DNA of 64,000 bases from Streptomyces orinoci (GCF_003121295.1 NZ_PHNC01000029.1:1302001-1366000); one strand, 5' to 3'. Positions 53,078 through 62,150 are shown, numbered from the stretch's first letter. A program made the numbers and translations. The notes: generated by a model not told the origin, from the sequence alone.

Positions 53078-54921
53078 TCGACGGTCACCGACTTCGCCAG
53101 ATTGCGCGGCTGGTCCACCTCATTGCCCCGGGCGGTGGCCAGCTCGCAGGCGAACACCTGGAGGGGCACGGTGGCCACCAGGGGCTGGAGCAGCACCGGG
53201 GTGGCCGGGATCTCGATCAGATGGTCGGCGTAGGGCCGTACCGCCTGATCGCCCCGCTCGGCGATCACAATGGTGCGGGCGCCGCGGGCCCGGATCTCCT
53301 GGATATTGGAGACGATCTTGTCGTGCAGCACCGAGCGGCCGCGCGGCGAGGGCACCACCACGACCACCGGCAGGTCCTTCTCGATCAACGCGATGGGCCC
53401 GTGCTTGAGCTCACCCGCCGCGAAGCCCTCGGCGTGCATATAGGCGAGTTCCTTGAGCTTGAGAGCGCCTTCCAGGGCCACCGGGTAGCCGACATGCCGG
53501 CCCAGGAAGAGGACGGTGTTCTTGCCGGCCAGCGAGCGGGCCAGCTCGCGCACCGGCTCCATGGTCTCCAGCACCTCCTCCACCTGGGTGGCGATCTCGG
53601 AGAGCTCGCGGATCACACTGCCGACCTCGTCACCCCACTTGGTGCCGCGTACCTGGCCCAGATAGAGGGCCACCAGATAGCAGGCCACCAGCTGGGTCAG
53701 AAACGCCTTGGTGGAGGCCACCGCCACCTCGGGCCCGGCATGGGTGTAGAGGACCGCGTCCGACTCGCGGGGGATGGTGGAGCCATTGGTGTTGCAGATG
53801 GCCAGCACCTTGGCGCCCTGCTCACGGGCGTGCCGCAGCGCCATCAGGGTGTCCATGGTCTCCCCGGACTGGGAGATGGCGATCACCAGGGTGCGCTGGT
53901 CCAGGATGGGGTCCCGGTAGCGGAACTCGCTGGCCAGCTCCGTCTCACAGGGGATCCGGGTCCAGTGCTCGATGGCGTACTTGGCGATCAGCCCGGCGTG
54001 GAAGGCGGTGCCACAGGCCACGATCACCACCTTGTCCACCTCGCGCAGCACCGAGTCGGGGATCCGTACCTCGTCCAGGGTGAGCGAGCCGGCCGCGTCG
54101 ATCCGGCCCAGCAGGGTGTCGGCCACTGCCTTGGGCTGCTCGGCGATCTCCTTGAGCATGAAGTAGTCATAGCCGCCCTTCTCGGCGGCCGAGGCGTCCC
54201 AGTCCACGTGGTACGCCCGTACCTCGGCGGGCGCGCCCTCGAAGTCGGTGACCGTCACGCCCTCCCGGCGCAGTTCCACCACCTGGTCCTGGCCCAGTTC
54301 CACGGCCTCGCGGGTGTGGGCGATAAAGGCGGCCACATCCGAGGCGAGGAAGGACTCCCCGGCGCCGATGCCGACCACCAGCGGGGAGTTGCGGCGGGCG
54401 CCCACCACCACGTCCGGGTCGTCGGCGTGCACCGCGACCAGGGTGAAGGCGCCTTCCAGCCGGCGGCACACCTGGCGCATGGCCTCGGCCAGGTCGCCGC
54501 AGGAGGAGAAGGACTCCGACAGCAGATGGGAGACCACCTCGGTGTCCGTCTCGGAGCCCAGGGCGTGGCCGCGCTCGGCCAGCTCGGCGCGGAGCGCGGC
54601 GAAGTTCTCGATGATGCCGTTGTGCACCACGGCGACCCGGCCCGCGTTGTCCAGGTGCGGATGGGCGTTGGCATCGGTGGGGCCGCCATGGGTGGCCCAG
54701 CGGGTGTGGCCGATGCCGGTGGAGCCGGACGGCAGCGGCCGGTCGGCCAGCTCCTTTTCCAGGTTGGCCAGCTTGCCGACCTTTTTGGCGGCGGCCAGCC
54801 CGCCGTCGGCGAGCACCGCCACCCCGGCCGAGTCATAGCCGCGGTACTCCAGCCGCCGCAGCCCCGCCAACACGACGTCGAGGGCGGACCGCCCTCCCAC
54901 ATAGCCCACGATTCCGCACAT
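53074..54921 (-). CDS. glmS: Glutamine-fructose-6-phosphate aminotransferase
   Basis: Predicted 615-aa enzyme that makes glucosamine 6-phosphate for cell-wall synthesis. The N-terminal glutaminase begins MCGIVGYVG with nucleophile Cys2. Two SIS sugar-isomerase domains follow (AISQSGETMDTLMAL; LGRHVGYPVALEGALKLKEL), ending in LAKSVTVE. Its start is next to a 93-aa gene upstream. With glmM 3 kb away it supplies UDP-GlcNAc. No glmS ribozyme was recognised. Confidence 0.97.
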   Translation of the reverse strand: MCGIVGYVGGRSALDVVLAGLRRLEYRGYDSAGVAVLADGGLAAAKKVGKLANLEKELADRPLPSGSTGIGHTRWATHGGPTDANAHPHLDNAGRVAVVHNGIIENFAALRAELAERGHALGSETDTEVVSHLLSESFSSCGDLAEAMRQVCRRLEGAFTLVAVHADDPDVVVGARRNSPLVVGIGAGESFLASDVAAFIAHTREAVELGQDQVVELRREGVTVTDFEGAPAEVRAYHVDWDASAAEKGGYDYFMLKEIAEQPKAVADTLLGRIDAAGSLTLDEVRIPDSVLREVDKVVIVACGTAFHAGLIAKYAIEHWTRIPCETELASEFRYRDPILDQRTLVIAISQSGETMDTLMALRHAREQGAKVLAICNTNGSTIPRESDAVLYTHAGPEVAVASTKAFLTQLVACYLVALYLGQVRGTKWGDEVGSVIRELSEIATQVEEVLETMEPVRELARSLAGKNTVLFLGRHVGYPVALEGALKLKELAYMHAEGFAAGELKHGPIALIEKDLPVVVVVPSPRGRSVLHDKIVSNIQEIRARGARTIVIAERGDQAVRPYADHLIEIPATPVLLQPLVATVPLQVFACELATARGNEVDQPRNLAKSVTVE

Positions 54922-54975
54922 GGAGTGCAGCGTACGGCCCGGCCGGGGGTCCGGGGGTGTCCCCCGGAAAGTGCC

Positions 54976-55257
54976 TCAGTGGCCGCGCTCGATTCGGTCG
55001 ATGGCCTCCTGGACCAGCTCCAGATACTCCACTTCCTCGCAGCGCGGCTTGCTGCCCAGGTGGTACTGGTCCAGGCAGTCGCCCAGGTCCTGGCCCAGGT
55101 CCTCGTCCGGCAGCTCGTCGGAGAGCTCGCTGCGGACGCGGTCGGCGAACAGCTCGTCCTCCGCGGGGGCGGGGACGGCGGGGGCCGCGGCGTGCGGGCG
55201 GCGGGGCGGACGGGCTGCCCCGCGGGCGCGTCTGAGCAGGAGGCGGAGTACGAACAC
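54976..55257 (-). CDS. Small conserved protein upstream of glmS
   Basis: Predicted 93-aa protein from GTG 55257 with a nearby GAGGGA. A basic N-terminal half (LLLRRARGAARPPRRPH) is followed by an acidic helical C-terminal half (DELFADRVRSELSDELPDED). Two cysteines are present (DCLDQY, PRCEEVEY). No family function recognised. The 54-bp gap to glmS suggests co-transcription. Confidence 0.7.
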   Translation of the reverse strand: MFVLRLLLRRARGAARPPRRPHAAAPAVPAPAEDELFADRVRSELSDELPDEDLGQDLGDCLDQYHLGSKPRCEEVEYLELVQEAIDRIERGH

Positions 55258-55392
55258 AGGGTCCCTCGCAGGGTGCGGGCCGGGCCGGGGGTGGGACCGT
55301 ATTCCTGACTCGCCGGTAGGTACAGGGCGAGAGGGAAACTTCACTCCCGCGCGCCTCCCCGGGGACGCTCCGGGCAAACGGGGTGGGGGGTG

Positions 55393-55519
55393 GTGAATCG
55401 CCTGGAGTGCGGTGAATCACTTGGAGCGCGGTGAATCGCTTGGAGCGCTGTGAATCATCCGGAGCCCGGTGAATCACTCGGACCGTGGTGAATCACCTGG
55501 AGCGCTGTGAATCACCCTG
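55393..55519. repeat. Seven 19-bp direct repeats upstream of coaA
   Basis: GTGAATC starts at 55393, 55412, 55431, 55450, 55469, 55488 and 55507: exactly 19 bp apart every time. The unit is close to GTGAATCACTTGGAGCGCG with a few substitutions per copy. The array fills the middle of the 314-bp gap between the 93-aa gene (minus) and coaA (plus). No spacers of varying sequence are present. Confidence 0.95.
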
Positions 55520-55571
55520 GAACCCCCGAACCCCACACCCCGCAGTGACCGCGCCCGGTCACCCGCGCACA

Positions 55572-56564
55572 ATGGGGCCCGTGCCCACCACCGCAGACCC
55601 CTCGCAGCAGCGCCGCCGCGCGGGCGACTCCTCCCCCTTCGTCGATCTCACCCGCACGGAGTGGAGCGCCCTGCGCGAGAACACCCCGCTGCCGCTGACC
55701 GCCGAGGAGGTGGAGCGGCTGCGGGGCCTCGGCGATGTCATCGACCTGGACGAGGTACGGGACGTCTATCTGCCGCTGTCCCGGCTGCTCAACCTCTATG
55801 TAGGGGCCACGGGGCAGCTGCGCGGGGCGCTCAACACCTTTCTCGGGGAGAAGGGGGCGCAGCGGGGCACGCCCTTTGTCATAGGCGTGGCGGGCAGCGT
55901 GGCGGTCGGCAAGTCCACCACGGCCCGCCTGCTGCGGGAGCTGCTGGCCCGCTGGCCGGAGCATCCCCGGGTGGAGCTGGTGACCACCGACGGCTTTCTG
56001 CTGCCCAACGCGGAACTGCAGCGGCGTGGGCTGATGTCCCGGAAGGGGTTCCCGGAGTCCTATGACCGGCGGGCGCTGACCCGGTTTGTGGCGGATGTGA
56101 AGGCGGGCAAGGCGGAGGTGTCCGCGCCGGTCTACTCCCACCTGATCTACGACATCGTGCCGGGTGAGCGGCTGACCGTGCACCGGCCGGACATCCTGAT
56201 CATCGAGGGCCTGAACGTGCTGCAGCCGGCGCTGCCGGGGGAGGACGGGCGGACCCGGGTGGGGCTGGCCGACTTCTTCGACTTCAGCATCTATGTGGAC
56301 GCCCGTACCGATGACATCGAGCGGTGGTACTACGACCGCTTCAAGAAGCTGCGGGAGACGGCGTTTCAGGATCCCGAGTCCTACTTCCGGCGTTATACGC
56401 AGGTGTCGGAGGAGGAGGCGCTGGATTTTGCCCGGCGCAATTGGCGGACTATCAACGAGCCGAATTTGCTGGAGAATGTGGCGCCTACGCGGGGGCGGTC
56501 CAATCTGATCCTGCGGAAGGGGCCGGACCACAAGGTCCAGCGATTGTCCTTGCGGAAGCTTTAG
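55572..56564 (+). CDS. coaA: Pantothenate kinase (type I)
   Basis: Predicted 330-aa enzyme that phosphorylates pantothenate, the first step of CoA synthesis. The P-loop GVAGSVAVGKST (105-116) and the downstream TTDGFLLPNAEL and EGLNVLQ motifs are typical. ATG 55572 is used; GTG 55581 is an alternative and neither has a strong ribosome site. Upstream lies the 19-bp repeat array, and downstream an IS element and repeats. Confidence 0.95.
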   Translation: MGPVPTTADPSQQRRRAGDSSPFVDLTRTEWSALRENTPLPLTAEEVERLRGLGDVIDLDEVRDVYLPLSRLLNLYVGATGQLRGALNTFLGEKGAQRGTPFVIGVAGSVAVGKSTTARLLRELLARWPEHPRVELVTTDGFLLPNAELQRRGLMSRKGFPESYDRRALTRFVADVKAGKAEVSAPVYSHLIYDIVPGERLTVHRPDILIIEGLNVLQPALPGEDGRTRVGLADFFDFSIYVDARTDDIERWYYDRFKKLRETAFQDPESYFRRYTQVSEEEALDFARRNWRTINEPNLLENVAPTRGRSNLILRKGPDHKVQRLSLRKL

Positions 56565-56586
56565 CCGGCCCATGCAGGTTGGGCCC

Positions 56587-56795
56587 CCAACTGGGCTCCG
56601 GGTAAGCCCGGTTGCACTCCGGGTGCGGGCCGCCTTGGGCTGGTCGCGCAGTTCCCCGCGCCCCCTGACGGGGCGCACCGCGCCACGTAGGGCACCCAAC
56701 TGGGTTCCGGGTGCGCCCGGTTGCACTCCGGGTGCGGGCCGCCTTTGGCTAGGCGCGCAGTTCCCCGCGCCCCTTGGCGGGGCGCACCCGGCAGC
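56587..56795. repeat. Two copies of a 109-bp repeat after coaA
   Basis: CCAACTGGG(C/T)TCCGGGT begins copies at 56587 and 56696, 109 bp apart. Each copy includes GCGCAGTTCCCCGCGCCCC and an outer palindrome (GGGGCGC). The second copy ends near the left edge of the IS element. Confidence 0.85.
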
Positions 56796-56824
56796 GGGGG
56801 TGGGGCTAGGGCCTTTCGTTTGGA

Positions 56825-57336
56825 TCATCGTGCTGACCAAAGGAAGATGCCCGCGATGTGAAGTCCGGCCATGTAGATGGTGGCGGTCTTCTCGTAGCGG
56901 GTCGCGATCCCTCGCCACTGCTTCAGGCGGTTGATGCACCGTTCGACGGTGTTGCGCAGCCTGTAGGTCTCGCGGTCGAAGGCCGGTGGCCTGCCGCCCC
57001 GGCTGCCGCGTCGAAGCCGGTGGCCCCGCTGGTCCGCCGGGACCGGGATGACCGCTCGGATGCCGCGCTTGCGCAGGTGGTCGCGGATCGCGCGGGACGA
57101 GTAGGCCCTGTCCGCCAGGACCATGTCCGGCCTGGTGCGCGGACGACCACGTCGTCGGGGAACGCGCAGGCGGGCCATGACGGCGGTGAAGGCAGGTGCA
57201 TCACCAGCCTGGCCGGCGGTGAGGACGAAGGCGAGGGGCCGGCAGCGGGCATCGGCCGCGAGGTGGATCTTGGTGGTCAGTCCGCCCCGGGACCGACCGA
57301 TGGCGTGGTCGGCCGGTTCGCCGGCCGGGGCCCCTT
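56825..57336 (-). CDS. IS5-family transposase, part B (frameshifted continuation)
   Basis: The frame continues the transposase from about 57336, reading EPADHAIGRSRGGLTTKI and LAADARCRPLAFVLTAGQ, then the DDE catalytic region with ADRAYSSRAIRDHLRK and the last acidic residue in YRLRNTVERCINRLK. It has no own start with a ribosome site; the first ATG at 57178 is internal. It is made by -1 frameshifting from part A near the A5G4 run at 57331-57339. The coordinates of the joint are approximate. Confidence 0.85.
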
Positions 57337-57669
57337 TTTGCGGGCTCCGGCCGCGTGCTGGTGAGCACGCACGATCGTGGAGTCCACCGACACGGCCCAG
57401 GCCAGGTCCTCATCGGCATCGGCCTGGGCCATCAGCGTGGTGAAAACCCGCTGCCAGGTGCCGTCGAGGGCCCACATCCGCAGCCGGTTGTAGACACCTC
57501 TCCAGTTGCCGTACTTCTCCGGCAGGTGGACCCACTGCGTCCCGGTCTGGAACTTGAAGGAGATCGCGTCGATCATTTCCCGGTGATCCCGCCAGCGACC
57601 ACCACGCTGCGGTGTCCGGTCCGGGAGCAACGGCTCAATCCGCGCCCACTGCGCATCTGTTAACGGCAC
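57277..57669 (-). CDS. IS5-family transposase, part A
   Basis: Predicted about 130-aa N-terminal part. It has the DUF4096-type domain (PLTDAQWARIEPLLPDR; GGRWRDHREMIDAISFK) and the first catalytic Asp region (SVDSTIVRAHQHAAGARKK). GTG 57669 is the first usable start inside the element. The frame ends about 20 codons after the slippery CGC AAA AAG GGG sequence, where part B continues. Confidence 0.85.
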   Translation of the reverse strand: MPLTDAQWARIEPLLPDRTPQRGGRWRDHREMIDAISFKFQTGTQWVHLPEKYGNWRGVYNRLRMWALDGTWQRVFTTLMAQADADEDLAWAVSVDSTIVRAHQHAAGARKKGPRPANRPTTPSVGPGAD

Positions 57670-57706
57670 ACCCGGACCAACGACCGACTGATCCAAACGA
57701 AACTGC

Positions 57707-59065
57707 CTAGCCCAGGGCGGACTTGACCGTGTCGGCGAGGCGCTGGGCGACGGCACGGGCCTGCTCGATGTCGGCCGCCTCCACCATCACCCGCACCAGC
57801 GGCTCCGTACCCGAGGACCGGAGCAACACCCGCCCGGTGGAACCGAGTTCACGCTCCGCCTCGTTGACGGCGGCCGCCAGCTCCGTGGAGGTGCCCACCC
57901 GCGACTTGTCCACGTCCCGGACGTTGATGAGGACCTGCGGCAGGCGCTCCATGACTCCGGCCAGTTCCCGCAGGGAACGGCCGGTCGCGGCGACCCGGGC
58001 CGCCAGCAGCAGACCCGTCAGTGTGCCGTCACCCGTCGTCGCGTGGTCCAGGACGATCACATGGCCGGACTGCTCGCCGCCCAGGGCGAAGCCATTGGCC
58101 TTCATCTCCTCCAGGACATAGCGGTCGCCGACCGCCGTCTGGACCAGCTCCACGCCCTCGCGCTCCATGGCCAGCTTGAAGCCCAGGTTGGACATCACGG
58201 TGGCGACCACGGTGTTCTTGCGCAGGGTGCCCGCCTCGCGCATGGCCAGGGCCAGGACGGCCAGGATCTGGTCGCCGTCCACCTCGGCGCCGGTGGCGTC
58301 CACCGCCAGGCAGCGGTCGGCGTCCCCGTCGTGCGCCACGCCCAGGTCCGCGCCGTGCTCCACCACGGCCCGGCGCAGCTTCTCCAGGTGGGTGGAGCCG
58401 CACTCATGGTTGATGTTGAGGCCGTCGGGGTCGGTGCCGATGGTGACCACCTCGGCGCCGGCCCTGGAGAACGCCTCCGGGGAGACCCGGGAGGCGGCAC
58501 CGTGGGCGCCGTCGATGACCACCTTGAGGCCGTCCAGGCGGTTGGGCAGGACACCGATCAGGTGGGCGACATAGTTGTCGAAGCCCTGGTCGTAGTCGCG
58601 GACCCGGCCGACCCCGGCCCCGGTGGGCCGGTCCCAGGGCTCGCCGGTGGCGTGCGCCCGGTAGGTCTGCTCGATGCGGTCCTCCAGCTCGTCGGCGAGC
58701 TTGTGGCCGCCCCGGGCGAAGAACTTGATGCCGTTGTCGGGCATCGGGTTGTGGCTGGCGGAGAGCATCACGCCCAGGTCGGCGCCGAGCGCGCCGGTGA
58801 GGTAGGCGACGGCCGGGGTGGGCAGCACGCCGACCCGCAGTACGTCCACGCCCGCGCTGGCCAGTCCGGCCACCACGGCGGCCTCCAGGAACTCTCCGGA
58901 CGCCCGCGGGTCACGGCCCACCACGGCCACCGGCCGATGGCCCTCGAAGGTCCCCGCCTCGCCGAGCACATGTGCGGCCGCGACCGACAGGCCGAGCGCC
59001 AGCTCGGCCGTCAGATCGGCGTTGGCGACGCCGCGCACACCGTCCGTACCGAAGAGTCGTCCCAC
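57707..59065 (-). CDS. glmM: Phosphoglucosamine mutase
   Basis: Predicted 452-aa enzyme converting glucosamine 6-phosphate to glucosamine 1-phosphate for UDP-GlcNAc. The phosphoserine is Ser104 in MLSASHNPMPD, the metal loop is AHDGDADRCLAVD, and the substrate loop GGEQSGHVI is near residue 325. Its reading frame ends at the TAG that forms part of the IS target site, so the enzyme is intact. rpsI lies 179 bp upstream in the same direction. Confidence 0.97.
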   Translation of the reverse strand: MGRLFGTDGVRGVANADLTAELALGLSVAAAHVLGEAGTFEGHRPVAVVGRDPRASGEFLEAAVVAGLASAGVDVLRVGVLPTPAVAYLTGALGADLGVMLSASHNPMPDNGIKFFARGGHKLADELEDRIEQTYRAHATGEPWDRPTGAGVGRVRDYDQGFDNYVAHLIGVLPNRLDGLKVVIDGAHGAASRVSPEAFSRAGAEVVTIGTDPDGLNINHECGSTHLEKLRRAVVEHGADLGVAHDGDADRCLAVDATGAEVDGDQILAVLALAMREAGTLRKNTVVATVMSNLGFKLAMEREGVELVQTAVGDRYVLEEMKANGFALGGEQSGHVIVLDHATTGDGTLTGLLLAARVAATGRSLRELAGVMERLPQVLINVRDVDKSRVGTSTELAAAVNEAERELGSTGRVLLRSSGTEPLVRVMVEAADIEQARAVAQRLADTVKSALG

Positions 59066-59180
59066 TGGTGTCCTCCGAAAAACGCGGGAGTGCGGGGCCC
59101 GGCAGAGCCCCCGTACTAAAAGGTGTCGGGTACTGGTCCGGGGCGTTGCCTGAAGGTATCCGCCCCGGGCCGCCGATAGC

Positions 59181-59221
59181 CGAACGCCCCGGTGGCACGG
59201 ATCGTGCCGCCGGGGCGTTCG
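59181..59221 (-). terminator. Hairpin terminator after rpsI
   Basis: A 12-bp stem CGAACGCCCCGG/CCGGGGCGTTCG, one mismatch, then a further 6-bp stem GGCACG/CGTGCC with a 3-base loop. It lies 24 bp past the rpsI stop and separates rplM-rpsI from glmM. Confidence 0.85.
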
Positions 59222-59244
59222 GGCAGAAGCAGCGAGCCGCCGGA

Positions 59245-59760
59245 TTAGCGCTTGCTGTACTGCGGAGCCTTGCGGGCCTTCTTCAGACCGGCCTTCTTGC
59301 GCTCGACCGCACGGGCGTCACGCGTCAGGAAGCCGGCCTTCTTCAGCGGGCCGCGGTTGTTCTCGACGTCGGCCTCGTTGAGGGCACGGGCCACACCCAG
59401 GCGCAGGGCGCCGGCCTGGCCGGAGACGCCGCCACCGGAGATGCGGGCGATGACGTCGTAGCGGTTGTCGAGCTCGAGCACCTTGAAGGGCTCGTTGACT
59501 TCCTGCTGGTGCACCTTGTTGGGGAAGTAGTCCTCAAGGGTGCGACCGTTGATCTTCCACTGGCCGGTGCCCGGAACGATCCGGACGCGGGCGATGGCGT
59601 TCTTGCGACGGCCCAGGCCGGCGGCCGGCTGCGGGTCGCCGAAGCGCGAGGCGAGCGACTCGGAGGTGTAGTCGCCCTCCGGCGCGTCCGACTCGAACGT
59701 CGTCACGGCGTCGTAGGTCTCCTCGACCTCGACGGGGGTCTCGGCGGTGGTCTCAGCCAC
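59245..59760 (-). CDS. rpsI: 30S ribosomal protein S9
   Basis: Predicted 171-aa protein. The S9 domain spans about residues 45-171 (GRRKNAIARVRIVPGTG) and ends with the tRNA-contacting basic tail SKR. The first 40 residues are an acidic, low-complexity extension seen in actinobacteria. GTG 59760 has an AGGAG site. Second gene of the rplM-rpsI operon. Confidence 0.97.
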   Translation of the reverse strand: MAETTAETPVEVEETYDAVTTFESDAPEGDYTSESLASRFGDPQPAAGLGRRKNAIARVRIVPGTGQWKINGRTLEDYFPNKVHQQEVNEPFKVLELDNRYDVIARISGGGVSGQAGALRLGVARALNEADVENNRGPLKKAGFLTRDARAVERKKAGLKKARKAPQYSKR

Positions 59761-59799
59761 GATTCTCCTCAGACTTTCTGGTTATGCGGTGGCTGGGAC

Positions 59800-60246
59800 T
59801 CAGCCCTGCTTGACCTGGGTGATCTCGAACGGAACGGGCTGCTGGGCGGCGTGCGGGTGCTGGTCGCCCGAGTAGACCTTCAGCTTCGAGAGCATCTGAC
59901 GGCCGAGGGAGTTCTTGGGCAGCATGCCCTTGACGGCCTTCTCGACGGCCTTCTCCGGGTTCTTGTCCAGCAGCTCGTCGTAGCGGACGGAGCGCAGACC
60001 ACCCGGGAAACCGGAGTGGCGGTAGGCCATCTTCTGCTCGCGCTTGTTACCGGACAGGTGCACCTTGTCGGCGTTGATGATGACGACGAAGTCACCCATG
60101 TCCATGTGCGGCGCGTAAACCGGCTTGTGCTTGCCGCGCAGCAGGGAGGCAGCCGTAGAGGCCAGACGGCCCAGGACGACGTCCTGAGCGTCGATGATGT
60201 GCCACTGGCGCGTGACATCGCCGGGCTTGGGGCTGTACGTACGCAC
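59800..60246 (-). CDS. rplM: 50S ribosomal protein L13
   Basis: Predicted 148-aa protein. It begins VRTYSPKPGDVTRQWHIIDA, contains the signature GDFVVIINADKVHLSGNKR and ends in QPVPFEITQVKQG. GTG 60246 gives the normal length; the longer open frame upstream is leader DNA. First gene of the rplM-rpsI operon, with rpsI 39 bp downstream. Confidence 0.97.
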   Translation of the reverse strand: MRTYSPKPGDVTRQWHIIDAQDVVLGRLASTAASLLRGKHKPVYAPHMDMGDFVVIINADKVHLSGNKREQKMAYRHSGFPGGLRSVRYDELLDKNPEKAVEKAVKGMLPKNSLGRQMLSKLKVYSGDQHPHAAQQPVPFEITQVKQG

Positions 60247-60475
60247 GGTCGTAGCCTTCGCTTCTTCAGTGAGTGTGGGTCCTGACACGGTCCGACGGGA
60301 TCGATCACGCAGGCCTGGCCGCACGGCGGGGACGCAACCCGCGTGCCGACCGCCGGTGACGAACCTGGCGGACAAGCGTAAGGGCCCCTCGCGTGAGAAC
60401 GACCAAGCCAATACGCATAACGAACTCGAAGGGTACCGTCCGGGCGCCTGCGGGGTCAAAACCTGGCCGGGCACC

Positions 60476-62095
60476 CTATCGCTTACGCGTCACCCGTGGT
60501 TCGTCCCACACCGGCTCTGGGACCTCCCGGACGGTCCCATTCTCCCCGAACACCAGGAACCGGTCGAAGGAACGGGCGAACCAGCGGTCATGGGTGACCG
60601 CCAGCACCGTGCCCTGGTACGCCTCCAGCCCCTCCTGAAGCGCCTCCGCGCTCTCCAGGTCGAGGTTGTCGGTGGGCTCGTCCAGCAGCAGGGCGGTGCT
60701 GCCGGACAGTTCCAGCAGCAGGATCTGGAACCGGGCCTGCTGCCCGCCGGACAGCCGGTCGAAGGGCTGGTCGCCCTGTTTCTCCAGCTCATAGCGGCGC
60801 AGCGCGGACATGGCGGCGCCGCGGTCCTTGGCGTGCTCGGTCCACAGGATGTCGGTGAGGGTGCGGCCCAGCAGCTCCGGGTGGGCGTGGGTCTGGGCGA
60901 AGTGGCCCGGGACCACCCGGGCGCCCAGCTTCCAGCTGCCGGTGTGGGCCACCTCCTGACCGGCCAGCAGCCGCAGGAAGTGGGACTTGCCGGAGCCATT
61001 GGAGCCCAGTACGGCCACCCGCTCGCCGTAGAAGACCTCCAGGTCGAAGGGTTTCATCAGGCCGGTCAGCTCCAGACCGGCGCAGGTGACGGCGCGTACG
61101 CCGGTACGGCCGCCACGCAGCCGCATGGTGATCTCCTGCTCCCGCGGCGGCTCGGGCGGCGGGCCCGCCTCCTCGAACTTGCGCAGCCGGGTCTGGGCGG
61201 CGGAGTAGCGGGAGGCCAGCTCATGGCTGACGGTGGCCGCCTGGCGCAGGCTGACCACCAGCTTCTTCAGCTGGGCGTGCTGCTCGTCCCAGCGGCGGCG
61301 CAGCTCCTCGAAGCGGGCGAAGCGCTCCTTGCGGGCCTGGTGGTAGGTGGCGAAGCCGCCGCCGTGCACCCAGACGTCACTGCCCGCCGGGCCCGGCTCC
61401 ACGCTGATGATCTTCTCCGCGGCGCGGGCCAGCAGCTCCCGGTCATGGCTGACGAACAGCACGGTCTTACGGGTCTCGCGCAGCCGCTCCTCCAGCCAGC
61501 GCTTGCCGGGGACGTCCAGATAGTTGTCCGGCTCGTCCAGCAGCAGCACCTCGTCCGGACCGCGCAGCAGCGCCTCCAGCACCAGCCGCTTCTGCTCGCC
61601 GCCGGAGAGGGTGCGCACCTGGCGCCACTGGGCCTTGTCATAGGGGACGCCCAGAGCGGCCGTGGTGCAGATGTCCCAGACGGTCTCGGCCTCATAGCCG
61701 CCCGCCTCACCCCAGTCGGCCAGTGCCTGGGCGTACGCCATCTGCGAGGCCTCGTCATCCACGGTCATGATCGCCTCTTCGGCGGCGTCCACCGCGGCCG
61801 CCGCCTGGCGGATGGCCGGACGGGCCACCGAGACCAGCAGGTCACGGACGGTGCGCTCATCCCGTACCGAGCCCACGAACTGGGGCATCACGCCCAGGCC
61901 ACCGGTGCTGGTGACGCTGCCGCCGTGCGGCTGGAGCTCACCGGCGATCAGGCGCAGCAGGGTGGTCTTGCCCGCCCCGTTGGCGCCGACCAGGGCGACC
62001 GCGCTGCCCTCGCCGACCCGGAAGGAGACATCGCCCAGCAGCGGCCGCCCGTCGGGGAGGCAGTACTCCAGATGTGCCGCTTCCAGATGTCCCAT
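60476..62095 (-). CDS. ABC-F family ATPase
   Basis: Predicted 539-aa soluble protein with two ABC ATPase domains and no membrane helices. Walker A motifs are GANGAGKTT and GSNGSGKSH; signature motifs LSGGEQ and LSGGQQ; Walker B LLLDEPDNYLD and LLLDEPTDNLD. A charged linker joins the domains. ABC-F proteins act on the ribosome; some give antibiotic resistance, but nothing here fixes which subgroup. Divergent from the gene at 62151. Confidence 0.92.
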   Translation of the reverse strand: MGHLEAAHLEYCLPDGRPLLGDVSFRVGEGSAVALVGANGAGKTTLLRLIAGELQPHGGSVTSTGGLGVMPQFVGSVRDERTVRDLLVSVARPAIRQAAAAVDAAEEAIMTVDDEASQMAYAQALADWGEAGGYEAETVWDICTTAALGVPYDKAQWRQVRTLSGGEQKRLVLEALLRGPDEVLLLDEPDNYLDVPGKRWLEERLRETRKTVLFVSHDRELLARAAEKIISVEPGPAGSDVWVHGGGFATYHQARKERFARFEELRRRWDEQHAQLKKLVVSLRQAATVSHELASRYSAAQTRLRKFEEAGPPPEPPREQEITMRLRGGRTGVRAVTCAGLELTGLMKPFDLEVFYGERVAVLGSNGSGKSHFLRLLAGQEVAHTGSWKLGARVVPGHFAQTHAHPELLGRTLTDILWTEHAKDRGAAMSALRRYELEKQGDQPFDRLSGGQQARFQILLLELSGSTALLLDEPTDNLDLESAEALQEGLEAYQGTVLAVTHDRWFARSFDRFLVFGENGTVREVPEPVWDEPRVTRKR

Positions 62096-62150
62096 GCGGG
62101 CATTCTGGGCGACTGCCGGGGTACCGGCCAAGCGGATTACGATGCGGCCC

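Larger units (their letters stand above)
56806..57710 (-). mobile_element. IS5-family insertion sequence (IS427-like group)
   Basis: An 897-bp element (56810-57706) flanked by CTAG on both sides. Imperfect terminal inverted repeats read GGCCTTTCGTTTGGATCA at the left end and GCAGTTTCGTTTGGATCA at the right (15 of 18 match). It carries two overlapping transposase frames on the minus strand. CTAG as target is typical of the IS427 group. The right CTAG contains the glmM TAG stop. Confidence 0.9.

Noticed and set aside
53074..55257. glmS ribozyme upstream of glmS
   Set aside because: The glmS leader is occupied by a small gene 54 bp away and no ribozyme-like conserved core was recognised.
55393..55519. 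CRISPR array at the 19-bp repeats
   Set aside because: Repeats abut with no unique spacers and no cas genes are present.
60247..60475. N-terminal extension of rplM
   Set aside because: The open frame continues upstream for 76 codons, but L13 begins at VRTYSPKPGD with a ribosome site; the upstream part is leader DNA.
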